A stretch of 64,000 nucleotides of DNA, taken from positions 184,157,044 through 184,221,043 of the forward strand of contig CM057344.1 of assembly GCA_030015575.1 (NCBI GenBank). The letters are read 5' to 3'. The notes under the pieces were generated by a model that did not search any database, had not been told where the DNA came from, and worked only from the letters and a program-made list of their open reading frames with translations. The DNA comes from Agapanthus africanus (lineage: Eukaryota; Streptophyta; Magnoliopsida; Asparagales; Amaryllidaceae). Positions 1 through 11,060 of this stretch are shown here, in pieces; within the stretch, counting starts at the first letter, position 1, and the number at the start of each line of letters is the position of its first letter. The position numbers were made by a program, and so were the translations under genes.

Positions 1-2313
1 CACTCGTATAGCGTTAAGCGTCAGGGCTTGATAGGGTATTGTAGACACACACACACAAATATATATATTTATATGTATATTGCTTGTGCACATGTAGTAT
101 TGTAGCGTACCCATTTTTGTTGCATATAGACATAGTAGCTATATAACACCGCACTGTCACTAACGGTTCAAGCTGCACGAGCACTATTTGTATATTACAT
201 CCACACCGTTAGTGATTGCCATGGCACTCGCACTATAGGATTGCTACGAACCATACATCATTTTGATTACCGCATCATTGATTAGACATGATATATCCAT
301 ATTGCGCACATACACATTGTATATTCATACTGGTGCACGCATACATTGATACATCTATATTGCGCACATACACATTGTTTATTCATACTGGTGCACACAT
401 ACATTGATACATCCATATTGCGCACATACACATTGTATATTCATACCGGTGCACACATACATAGATACATCCATATTGCGCACATACACATTGTATATTC
501 ATACTGGTGCACACATACATTGATATATCCATACTTGCGCATATACACATTGTATATCCACATTGGTGCACATATACATTGATACACTCATACATGCGTA
601 TATATCTACCTGCACATCCATACCTATATACATACATATTTCACATACATAGATGATACTGGCTTTGATTTCTAGAAAATGGGAACCGCATGAGATATTT
701 TCAAAACTGGATCCATTTAAAAGAGCGGTTTTCCCTTTTTACTCTTAGTGGCATACGACACATTGCATGGATTTACGCATTGAGCTTTGGATTTCCTCTG
801 ATTTCTGGATTTGAGAACTGTGGTATTATTTTAAGAAAATGTGCACTGTTTTGAAAACCCGGTTTCTCTTGATATGATATTTCAGTGCGTCCACCATGCG
901 TTTTCTCGGTTCTGAGACGTGTGACATGTGAACCCAAATCGAGGAGCTGGATGAGGCCGATTGCGGATACATGGTGGACCTGGTATGGTACCCTGGGGCA
1001 AGAAAGGGATGCTGTATATACAGACGGTGACCCTGGCAGAGGGATTACTACCTACCGGTGATTGGTTGGACCTGGCGATTATCCGTAGGATACTGACCAG
1101 AGTCGAGAGATGGATATGGGCCGACCCGTACTGCTAGGGCCGAGGGCCGATTCCACAGACGGAGCCCGTGGGCCGATCCGGACTGATGGAGGCCGAAAAA
1201 TGAGGATTTGCGTGTCGCTGCTGGACACGAGTATTTCTTGATGTTTTTGGGTGCCGATGTTGGGCACCCCGCTTCTATGAGATTACAGGAGAGAGGGCCG
1301 TATAGAGTGACGGCGCCTGAGTTATCGGGATTTTGCGTGTTTTGGGTAGACACCGGGGTTTTCCACGTTGATGATCCGTGTAGATGATATTTTTATCCTA
1401 TGCTCAGCATTCCCTGTTATGCATTGCATCATGTAGTCGTAGTACCTGATAGTGTACTTTGCATGATTATTACGTACTCAGCTCATCATATATATGTTAT
1501 TAGATTGCACTTGATATGCATGATTATTGCATACCCAGCTCATCATGTAGATGTTATCTGTTGCACATGTTAGAGTATCGCATTACGTGCATACCCGTGA
1601 TTACCTTTATATGTTATTTACTATTCACGAGTTGGCAACTCACCCACGTTGTGCCACAGTGTTTGCAGGTCGACCCTCAGAGTAGTTGCGGCAGGGCTAC
1701 TTCCTTGTATCTTTTTACCACGGATACCACTGCAGTTGGCGTGCGAGCCGTTTGCTTATAGGTGGGTTTTTGCGGTATCCGTTTATTTTCCATTTGTACA
1801 TTCTATTGTATCTAGTACTCTCCATCTACCATTTCATGTATTGACTTAAAGACCAGTTGTGAGGACGATGTATATTATTTTGTACTCTTGTGTCGAGCTC
1901 GTGTGAGCCGACTTTATTTATGCAGTTTCATCTTTTATGCTGTTTTACTTATATTGTCCATTTTTTTGCTACGGCATCGTATATTATCATTGTGATGGTT
2001 GTTTCCGCCGTTGGGCATGATTGCTCCCGTTTGGGGATACTTTATTCTTATTATATGCCATTTTTACTTATATCATGTCTTGTACCCGTTTTCGGGGCCA
2101 GTTTTTACAAAGGAGGTACTGCCGAAATTTTTAAGAAAATAACAAACTTTAATGATTTTTACTCGAGTTTTCTAAATGTTTTTAAACCAATGTTTTCAAC
2201 ACTCACTACTTTCAATGGTTTTGATTTCTGGGTTTCGGCTTACTTAGTCGCGTTATGCCTGTAGACGTTACGTGGTTAAGTGCAGGTTACGGGCCGAACT
2301 TCGGGTCGTGACA
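1..2313 (+). mobile_element. Ty3/gypsy long LTR, 3' part (left end outside window)
   Basis: The right end reads GGGTCGTGACA, the usual terminus of long plant gypsy LTRs, and abuts copia E internal DNA at 2314. The last 50 bases resemble the reverse complement of 5007-5058 (shared GTTACGTGG...GGGTCGTGA), so this LTR and the minus-strand LTR at 5007-17415 belong to one family. A gypsy-type 3' segment with 'CTCACCCACG' and 'TTTGCAGGTCG' lies at 1640-1675. It holds no retrotransposon coding domain; the short ORFs are not supported. The 5' end and left TSD are off the window, so it is unclear whether it is a solo LTR or the end of a full element. Confidence 0.75.
292..600. repeat. 58-bp tandem repeat, about five copies
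   Basis: The word ATTGCGCACATACACATTG recurs at 301, 359, 417 and 475, with a diverged copy at about 533, a spacing of 58-59 bp. Each unit also holds 'TGGTGCACACATACATTGATA'-like sequence (first 20 bases conserved). It lies inside the gypsy LTR. Apparent ORFs on both strands here are products of the periodicity. Confidence 0.9.
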
Positions 2314-4160
2314 TTATTACACTCAAGAAGGTATGCGCATGCTTGACAAGTTTCCCTTATATTTGAAACTCCCGATATGGTTTTTCCCCTAGGACCCCAG
2401 TGACCTTGACTGAGCCAACAAATCAAAAGGTCCTAGTCAAGTTTAACCCATCATTATCTTGATTGCATTAAACCCATCCGTACGAGCCCTTCACTGAGCC
2501 AACAAGGCCATACGACTGTCCTATCCAATCACATCTAATGCTGTAGAAAAGCACTACATAGCTACTAAACACTACGCCATGGCTGAGCACGACAAACGTA
2601 GCATGAATACTAAGCAATACTAATCTGAAATGATGAAGGGCTACGACTGATTTTTGGCAAAAAACCTTTAACGTAATGAGCTTGATTTCGTTGAAGGAAC
2701 TCGATCGGCTTTGAAAAGGAGTGGTTTAGGTTCCTTTTTTAAAACAATTGGTTTTGTACAAAACTAAGTGGTTTTGAAGAAAACCGAGTCGTTTTAAAAA
2801 ATTGGTTCTGACAACATCATTTTAGGTTTTTTTTCCTTGCATTAAACATATAACGCGATCCTCTCAATCAATGTTTCTAAACCACATAGAAACAACAAAA
2901 TAGCATGCTTTTATATGCCATCCGCATTCGCCACGGGGCCCCGGTTCTTCACCGTAAGGTTACTTAACTTATGGTAGGGTGGGGATAGGGCTAGTGTGGA
3001 TGCAAAACATATAAAAGTATCTTATATATATATATATATATCAATATTACAGGAAAGTAATAAACATCACAGGCATGCGATAAGCAGCAAACAAGATGGA
3101 ATATCGGATAAGCTAGGAGCCTCATGTTTCGTTTGAGCTGCAAATGAAAACCAACGTTCCTCGGTCGTATGGATAGCCCGTACAAAATTTAACCAAGACC
3201 CCTACAAGTGCGGCAAGTTACCCACCAATTCTAGAAGTGAGGCAACCCGTACTCAAGGTCATGAATGGGCTATCCAGCACTTCTAGGAATTCGGTAACTT
3301 GAGCACTCCTCCGTGGGTCAGTGCTACACCCTCTATAAGTGCGGCGAGAAACTCGGCAATCCGGGAATGAGGTAGCTCGGTCTCTACTTCACAAGATGGT
3401 CACCCAGTACATTCTCGAATCCAGCTACCCGAGAACTCCGTCGCGGGGTCTCCTAGTACAAGTAATGAAATATATATACAACGGTGACTACGCCCGCAAC
3501 CTGGACATGTCCCAAAATGAATATACATCAAGTAGCAACGACGGCCACAATCCGGCCGCTCGTCCCAAATAAACAAATACACAAATATCAAAACTGTACA
3601 TATAAATCGCATGAGGGGCTATCCGTCACGACAATCCGTCTAAACCATTACAAGATATATATACAAACCAATATAACAAGTAATTAGTATGCAATCCCAT
3701 CTAATCGAACATATAGCAATTAGATGACATTAAATATCATACAAAAAAACAACGGATCATAAACGATACTTTAGTTTTGACCAAAAAGTTTCCTAAACTT
3801 GCCCAAATACAATGATAACATATACTGAAATCTTGGGCAAAAAGAAGTTTGCCAAAAATCAAGTTTTCCAGTATCCAAGCCACCACAAAAATCCAGGGAC
3901 CTAATTAAAATTTTGGGCCGCAAATTGCGGTAAAAACGAATAAAAAACCGGTCTAATTTTAGAGTTAGGTCCTTGTGTTTTGTGCTAAGTTTTATTATCT
4001 AAAGAGGAGCTCTCTGCAAGTGTTAAATTTTTTTCCAGAGACTTTGAAATTTTCAGAACAGAAACTTGGATTTAGAAAACGAATACGGTTAAAATTTCGA
4101 TTTTGAAATGTTTGCATCGTCTACAACAAGTTAAAGTGTTTGGCATAGCTCTGATACTAC
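2314..4160 (-). mobile_element. Copia E: internal leader/gag-side remnant
   Basis: Read on the minus strand this follows a copia primer site and resembles the 5' internal region of the other copia elements: the segment at 2905-3000 matches 8925-9020 (plus), 32945-33050 and 42235-42330 (minus), and 2330-2400 matches 32150-32215. No gag or pol can be translated. The gypsy LTR at 1-2313 interrupts it, so the rest of E lies left of the window. This is the outermost recognisable element, because its LTR is split by copia B. Confidence 0.7.
4147..4160 (-). other. Primer-binding site of copia E (mutated)
   Basis: The plus strand reads AGCTCTGATACTAC, the complement of a copia initiator-Met-tRNA primer site (TGGTATCAGAGCC) with substitutions. 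It directly abuts TGTAAGG, the minus-strand 3' terminus of an LTR, which fixes the element's orientation. Confidence 0.75.
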
Positions 4161-4299
4161 TGTAAGGACCCCAGTGCTCACACCGCAAGACTCACGGTGA
4201 AGGCGGAAGTGAAAACAAAAATTTATACTAAGCACTAGCGACTTATACCCTAGAATCGATTCCAAACACTAAACTAGAATACTAAATATACAAGGTTTG
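4161..4299 (-). mobile_element. Copia E LTR, left fragment
   Basis: Starts TGTAAGGACC next to the primer site and is cut at 4299 by the start of the copia B LTR. The last five bases, GTTTG, pair with GTTAG at 62934-62938 as a degenerate TSD of B, so the LTR should continue at 62939. Confidence 0.65.
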
Positions 4300-5006
4300 T
4301 GTTGGCTATAGTGCCCTCAAGTTAATTATTGGATCATAGGCATATGATTGCAATGATTGAGGGAGGACTTATTCCGGTAGAACAGTCTTACTCGAGATGA
4401 TAGTATGCTATCTGGTTTGTCTTTATCATCGTGTACATGCTTCAGGTGATATTACAGATCAATATTACATGTTGATAGAGCCCATAGGATTCTTGCTTGA
4501 CTACCAGAAGTATGATGGCGATCATATATGTGGGAGCTGAGTGGTCTATAAGCACATCCTTAAAGTGTCCCTGGTCGTGGGAGTTTCGAGACTGGGCATC
4601 GATACTCTAAGAGTAGACTAGTATATACGGATCGAGACCCCGACGAAGGGTGGTGGCCGATCTCACAAGCCATTGGTGTTAGTTGGTTCACCTAAGATGT
4701 ATACAGGCGCTCATTAGGTTATGAGTAAATCGGACGGACTCGTCGGGAACATGCTAGTTGGTATTATTTCTATTGTCAAATAGCAGTTCCCAGGTGACAT
4801 GTGTACAGGTTAGTCTATCAACCTGGGATCGTCATTTGTCTCGTATGAGTTCCCACTGTGCTTTGATTACTACCTTACCACGTCTCAAAGGAGTCGTGCA
4901 AATAGGTTTTAGTTGGGTAGAGTCCCGAGCCACATGGAGGCAGTGAGCGGATCGTCAGGGGATTCATCTCTCCCGGTATATTAGGGGTTGATGTCGCGGA
5001 GTGCAC
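4300..5006 (+). mobile_element. Copia B 5' LTR, first part
   Basis: Starts TGTTGGCTATAGTGCCCTC and is collinear with the first 707 bases of the 3' LTR at 60895. It ends in TGCAC (5002-5006), repeated at 17416-17420, where the same LTR resumes. That pair is the TSD of the gypsy LTR between them. Confidence 0.9.
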
Positions 5007-5058
5007 TATCACGACCCAAAATTTGGCACGTGACGGCCCTTAAACCACGTAACGTCCT

Positions 5059-5920
5059 GGTATTTGGATGACATACACAGAGTAGGAAGTAAAATTCCTA
5101 TACTACGATCGGTTGTACTATGGTTATCACACAGTTGTTTCTTCACAAAGGACATGGATATAATATCAGACATTCTGGTTACTAGATCTATGGTTTTAGA
5201 TCTAGATTTGGGTAGTTTCCCAATATGGGTGCTTTGATGATATTCTAATAGTATTTTAGAATAGATGACTCCTGGCATGGTGGTGTACCTGCAGATAATG
5301 GAGTCACCCTCTCTAAAGGTGTCTTAGAGACTAAAGGAGAGAGGGATGTGCATGATTGGTAAATAACTTGCTTAGGCAATTGAGTCAATCATGAGATGTC
5401 AAGTACCACACCAGATGTTGTTTTTTGCACTAGATGCGATAAGTTTATATTAATCCAATCCTGGAGAAACATAAGGAAGCAGTTTTAGAACATAAGTGAA
5501 TGTTCTACGGATTTGATGACGGCAGCCTCCTTCGGGAGACGGTTATCATTCCAGGTTTCAAAGGTGACATGGATGACAGAGTGATTGTCAGAGTTATAGT
5601 TTTCCCTCTGACGAGGGACAGTATTATGGACAGGTGGTCCAAGAGGATACTGTGGGAGGCATGGTGCTGGATACTGATTAGGTTCAGTTATCGATACAGT
5701 CTGAGAAGTTTGGATTTAGAGTTCATTCATGAACTAAGTCTCATCAGATATCCAGACATATTTTAAGACAGGTATTACTCGATTCGGGAGATGGATTTCT
5801 CCGCGAACTTGAGATTAAGAGAGACATAGAAAGAAACATCAGGGCGGATCCACTCACTGAGGCTATTTCTCGAACACAAGAGTTTTACAAACTAGCTTTG
5901 TGAAACTGATTAGTAAAGGA
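5059..5920 (+). pseudogene. Copia A truncated RT/RNase H 3' fragment
   Basis: Matches 12230-13091 at an offset of about 7171 with few differences. Broken frames read a YLDD-type reverse transcriptase motif (5060-5075), RNase H around 'DMDDRVIVRVIVF' (about 5570-5610; families normally read DxDDRKSxSGYVF), and the copia C-terminal signature ADPLTEAI (about 5845-5870; usual NxADPLTK). It starts abruptly at the gypsy LTR junction and ends just before an LTR, as expected for the left-truncated member of a tandem array. Not translatable. Confidence 0.8.
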
Positions 5921-5994
5921 GTTGGATGTTCGGTATCACACGGGCTGTGAGAATGCGACATCGCAATAATTAGCCTTAAGTGCAAGTGGGAGAT

Positions 5995-7731
5995 TGTTGG
6001 AGATAGTGCCCTCAAAGTCAATTATTGGATCGCAGGTACGTGATTGCAATGATTGAGGGAGGACCTATACCGATATGACAGTCTTACTCGAGATGATAGT
6101 TTGCTATCTGGTTTATCTTTATCATCGTATACATGCTTTAGTTCACTATTGCATGATGATAGAGCCCATAGGATTCTTGCTTGACTACCAGCAGTATGAT
6201 GGCGATCATATACATGGGAGCTGGGGTCTGTAAGCACATCCTTAAAGTGTCCCTAGTCGTGGGAGTTTCGAGACAGGGCATCGATACTCCAGAGTAGACT
6301 AGTGTATACAGTCGAGACCCTGACAAGGAGCCGTGGCCGGTCTCACAAGCCATTGGTGTTAGTTGGTTCACCTAAGATGTATACAGGTGCTCATTGGGTT
6401 ATGAGTACACCAGACAGGACTCGCCGGGAACCTGCTAGTTGGTATTATACATATCGTCAGATAGCAGTTCCCTGGTGATATGTGTACAGGTTAGTTCATC
6501 GACCTGAGATCGTCATTTGTCTCGTGTGATTCCCACTGTGCTTAGATTACTACCCTACCACGCTCAAAGGAGTTGTGCAAACAGGTTTTAGTTGGGTACA
6601 GTCCCGAGCCACATGGAGGCAAGTGAGCGGATCGGCAGAGAATTCGTCTCTCCCGGTATTGGGGGTGAGATCGTGCTGTGTCTAGGAGAGCCATTACACA
6701 AAGCCCTCGGCCGAGGCAGGAGATTTACTAGTAGGTACTCCAGTAGTATCTCAGGGTGTTCTGGGCCACTCTCTGACACGACTTATACCACTATTGGGGG
6801 TCTGACGTTACCAGCCCCCTAGACAGATATGTGATACTCATAGACGAACGGACCGGACTGTATGTATATTGTCACTGTTAGGCTCAGTAGGGTTTATGGA
6901 TGAGTTCGCTCGTCAGCTTCCCTTCCAATCAATACATAGGCAACCGTTACGTACAGCTTGTACCTCTGACGAGCTAGAGGTTATACCCAGTGCCAGTGTG
7001 TTGATGAGTCATTAGAGTCCCCCACAGACACTTTCCCAAGTTCGGGCGAAACGTTGTAGAGGCCGTATGGTTATATGGCAGGGTTCGGAAAATGCACGTG
7101 CGTTTTCGCACGTGTCATATTTCGGGCAGATAATACCGGTCGGCTTTGGTTTAAGCCGGATCCGAGTATTATACTGTATAGATATAATATCTTTGCCTCA
7201 GATGCATTTGTATTCGGTCGTAATACAAATGCGGGTATGTTTATACCATTACGGGTTTATCCTGAAATTTGTTTCAGGATCACTTTTGGAAGTTGTCAGT
7301 TTCCAGTTTTCTATCAGCCGTATTTAACATTCGGTTAAATGCGGATTTATCTTTTCTTCTTGAGGGTGAGTCATGAGTTGTGTCATGCTTCTAGAAGCTT
7401 CTAGATGGTGACTAGGATGATGTGGTGTTGTTAATTCATTGGTTGCATTAATTGTTCATTTAATGATAGCATGACTAGGTTAGATGATTCATTAGTGCAT
7501 TAATGATATGTGCAAGGTGTCTTGTGACTCATTTCTCATTATGGTCACCATTCTTCCTCCTACACTCACCTCCCCTCTCCTTTATATTGGCCGGCCCCTT
7601 GATAGAATGATCATGGTTGTTAATTTAGGAAAAGCTTATGATAGATATTTGGTTCATGGAAATTAGATTGAAAAGTTTTTGTTCCGCATTTGGCGTCTGT
7701 TAGACGGCCGGGGCGCTACCGTGGACTTACT
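5995..7731 (+). mobile_element. Copia A LTR 1 (shared, middle of tandem array)
   Basis: Starts TGTTGGAGATAGTGCCCTC after the purine tract AAGTGGGAGA and ends GTGGACTTACT just before the primer site. The partner LTR at 13166 is collinear over its full length (1737 against 1739 bp). The LTR has pol sequence on its left and a primer site on its right, so it acts as 3' LTR for the truncated copy and 5' LTR for the full copy. Compared with the A(-) LTRs (2100 bp) it lacks about 360 bp near its 3' end. Confidence 0.9.
7095..7340. repeat. Hairpin cluster in copia A LTR
   Basis: Successive inverted repeats: CACGTGCG-tttt-CGCACGTG (7095-7114, two G-boxes); CGGCTT...AAGCCG (about 7141-7158); GCATTTGTATT with AATACAAATGC (7204-7232, 11 bp, loop of 7); ATCCTGAAA-tttg-TTTCAGGAT (7259-7280); ATTTAA with TTAAAT (7322-7340). 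The cluster is repeated in all A LTRs and, with different stem sequences, in the B LTRs (17830-18090, 62000-62260). It lies upstream of a weak TATA candidate at 7581, so it would be in U3 and near the 3' end of genomic RNA. Confidence 0.8.
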
Positions 7732-7732
7732 G

Positions 7733-7745
7733 TGGTATCAGAGCC
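7733..7745 (+). other. Primer-binding site, copia A(+)
   Basis: TGGTATCAGAGCC, complementary to the 3' end of plant initiator Met-tRNA, the standard copia primer. It sits directly after the LTR end. Confidence 0.95.
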
Positions 7746-10040
7746 TCACCATTAAGCTATACTAACTTGTGCTAACACGTTTAAAATATTGATTGAACGG
7801 AATTTCCAAAATCGCAATTTTATGCACACTGAGTTTCTGTCGATTTTTCAAAGGGCCTAAAAATAATTTTTCATATCACAGAAAAGCGTGCAGGGATTTT
7901 TAAGCAAACTGGTAAATTTTGAGCACGTGATCCCACGTGACCGCCACGGATCCGCGGTCAAACCTAGGGTTTGACCGCGGAACCGCGACAGTACTGTGGG
8001 AACAGTGCGTCAAAATTCTTCGGTAGGATTTTCTGTTGAAATTGTGGTTTTTGGTATAGTTCTTTTGGGCCCAGATTTTGTTACTGTACAGCAGATGTAC
8101 GTGGGGCCCACTTCGGGAAGTTTTGTCGATCGAAATTTTAAACTTGTTAGTATGCAGTATTTACATTATATCTCCGACCGGGAATGTCATTTGATCGGTA
8201 AACCGCGTCTGATTGCTATAGTTCTTTTAGACGGGTTTGCGAACGTGACATTCGCGTTGATGTTCTGTGTTGTGCTGTATTGTTGTGGATATGTCGTGGT
8301 GGATAGCAGGGTGCAATGATAGTGCAGTTTGGATTTATTTGTATATTTGATATTGCGGGGCGAGCGTCCAACATGTGGACTGCCGTCACTGCCTGTTGTA
8401 TAATATTCTTTTGGGGCACGACCAGGTTGAGGTCGATGTACCCGTTGTACATATTTTTATTTCTGTATTAGGTTTATCCCGAGAAGGAGTGCACGGATAG
8501 CCGGGTTCTGGAGGGAAACGGGTCCGTATCTCATGGCTTTGAGAGGCAAAGGGACCTCACATTAGAATTGGCAGACTATTCGCCGCACTTGTAGGGGGTA
8601 CAGGTTGACCCAAGGAGTGGTGCTCAATTTACAGGATTCTGTGAAGTGCCGGGTGTTCCATTCACTATGTTGTGGGGACTACCTCGCTTCAGGTTTTGGC
8701 GGGTAACTTGCCGCACCCGTAGGGGTCTAGGTTTCATTGCACAGGCTATCCACACGACCAGGGGAACGTCGGGTTTCAGCAGCGGTTTTGTGAAACCCGG
8801 GGATCCCAGATTATCTGTATTGTTCTGTGATGCTTATTACTTTTCTGTAATGTTGCATATTATCACGCCTGGAGCGATTATTGTATATTGGTATATATAC
8901 TATTAGATGTTGTGTATGTTTTACACCCGCGCTAGTCCAGCCACTGCTCTGTCGTTAGTTAAGTAACCTAACGGGTGATGACGGGACCCAATGACGAATG
9001 CGGATGGCATATACGTACATTTTATTTTCGTTCTTTTCTGGTGTGATTGATTGATGGGACTGCATTGATTCTTATCAATGCAAGAATAAAACAAACCTAT
9101 ATTTGATGTTGTTGGAACAAATTTTTAAAAAGGTGTTATTACAAAGATGTTTCCTTTTGTTTTGCATAGCGATATTCAGTCAGAATATCCTGCACCTCAT
9201 TCGACAAGGCAAGGGCCGAGATCCCTTCACCGGGAGTGACCCCTTGGGCAGAAGTTTATGTCTGGGTAATAACTTCAATATAGTCGATTACAAGTTGCTT
9301 TGCATCGCAGTATTCAGTTGGAATATCCAGCACCTCATTCCACGTGGAAAGAGCCGAGATCCCTTCACCGGGAGTGACCTCTTTAGCAAAACGTTTTCGC
9401 CACTATATTTTTATAAAAAGCTATCAGGTTCCTTCAACGAGATCAAGTTCATTACGTTAAAGGTTTTTCGCCAAAAACCAGCCGTAGCCCTCCGTCATTT
9501 CTTATGGATGGTCAGTAGTATTCAAGCTATGTTTGTTGACCTTCGTCAAGGCATAGTGCTTGGTAGCTGCTGGGGTATTCATTTGTTGCATAGATAGATG
9601 TGTTGGTTTGAGACAGTCGTATAGCCTTATTGGCCTTCGTCAAGGGCTTGTACGGGTGGGTTCAAATTAACTTGGACAATGACGGGTAGAACTTGACATG
9701 TGACTTATGATTTGTTGACCTTCGTCAAGGTCATAAGAGCATGAGGTAAAAATCACATCGGGAGTTTCAAACATACAGGAAACTTGCCAGGCATGCGCAT
9801 ACCTTCTGGAGTGTGATAACTTGAGTGGCTTCCATCAAGTTATCATACGATGATAGTTGGATCCCGATTCTCACTGATGAGTTGGTTTACTCTTCGGGTG
9901 ATCCCGACTAATTCTTCTTTCAGGTTTGGAGGAGAATTTGAGATAACAGTGGGAGGTTTCCTGATTAGATAAAGTGATAACCATTCTGATCTAGGTTAGA
10001 GTGCACGCAGAGTGTTTCTTTTCTCTCTCTCTTTGGCAGC
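7746..10040 (+). other. Copia A(+) untranslated leader
   Basis: About 2.3 kb between the primer site and the gag start region, without a recognisable domain. The sequence is shared with B (18765-24210, interrupted), A(-) (31930-34215) and, more diverged, C (41900-44215) and E. It contains a 138-bp direct repeat at 9160-9440. The short ORFs here also recur in the other copies, but only because those copies are recent relatives. Confidence 0.6.
9160..9440. repeat. 138-bp direct repeat in copia leader
   Basis: GCCGAGATCCCTTCACCGGG occurs at 9216 and 9354, with the upstream AATATCC..GCACCTCATTC also doubled, giving a 138-bp period. The same duplication is present in B (about 23340-23580) and A(-) (about 32570-32810), so it predates the split of the subfamilies. 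Confidence 0.85.
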
Positions 10041-11060
10041 GACCTTTTGACCGACCCTAGATTATGACTCAGTGACCAAATTGACCGAACCTTCTTAAAA
10101 TACTGGCTTTTTGGATTGTCTAAAGTTGCATAAATCATTGCCGATCTTTCTTTTACCCTTAGTATTTCTCAGAACACCCCGTATTACTACGGATATCCAC
10201 TTCCATTGGATAGATCCATCGTATGGTTATATACGAACTCGAAGGGACTTCCTCGAGGATGGATCCAGGTTCAGGAGAAATAGAATTGGTTTATTCAGTT
10301 GTCTTTTATTATCACTTTCTCTCAGGTTGCGAGGGCTCCTTAGTTTAGGAGAGTACACCTATTACGCTTATTGGATAGTCTTATTCCAAACCATAGGCTG
10401 GTGCCGAAAGGTAGGGAATGAAGAAAACCAATTAGCCTAAGTAGGGTGTGCAGAAGGTAATATGTAAAGACAAAATGAAGGGATTAGAAAGAGGGCAAAG
10501 TAAATTGCAACTGTTATCATTCACGACCAAACCGCATACTTCATTGCCACTCCTATTTCACCTTTGCTTTTTCCCCAGTTCGGGAGAAATAGAATAAGGT
10601 TTTATTCAGTAGTCTTTTATCATCACCTTCTCTCAAGTTGCGAGTACTCCTAGGATTAGGAGAGTACACCTATTATGCTTACTGGATAGTCTTCTTCCAA
10701 ACCGTAGGCTGGTGCCGAACGGTAGGGAAGGAAGAAAACCACTAAGCCTAAAAGGGGTGTACAGAAGGAAATGACTAAAGACAAATAAAGGGATTTGGAG
10801 AGATGGCTAAGAAATATACGGTTACAGTCATGAATAGGATTATGGAAGAGGCATTACTATGAATACCAGGATACCCCTACGAAACATTTTCATGTTTCAG
10901 TACATTGTTAAAGGAAAACTGATTTCCCGATTAGATACTTACTCCAGGGTATGTATTTACCAGGTTTCATTCTCATATCTGTATGGTTTTACAGATGATG
11001 AGTGGGAGTAAGTTATTGGGAATTAGGTGATTATCCTCATTATTTCGGAATTCGTTGTAA
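10041..11060 (+). pseudogene. Copia A(+) probable gag region, unreadable
   Basis: In B the equivalent point reads GCAGCGACCATGGCTCG (24207-24224), a likely gag start after the leader; here the ATG is lost. The following 1 kb has no readable gag domain or zinc knuckle. It contains a direct repeat of about 310 bp (landmarks TTGCGAG at 10326 and 10636; the final AGCCTAA at 10434 and 10744). The gag call rests on position only. Confidence 0.4.

Noticed and set aside
1048-1353. 101-codon minus-strand ORF
   Set aside because: Inside a gypsy LTR, no homology recognised and no counterpart evident in the related LTR.
5500-5766. 88-codon ORF repeated at 12671-12937 as a conserved small gene
   Set aside because: It is a frame of the decayed copia RNase H region (DMDDRVIVRVIVF), duplicated with the element.
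10111-10440. 109-codon frame shared with A(-) at 31525-31854
   Set aside because: No ATG start (TTG), no domain, and the B copy is frameshifted; conservation is explained by recent common origin, though it lies in the expected gag region.
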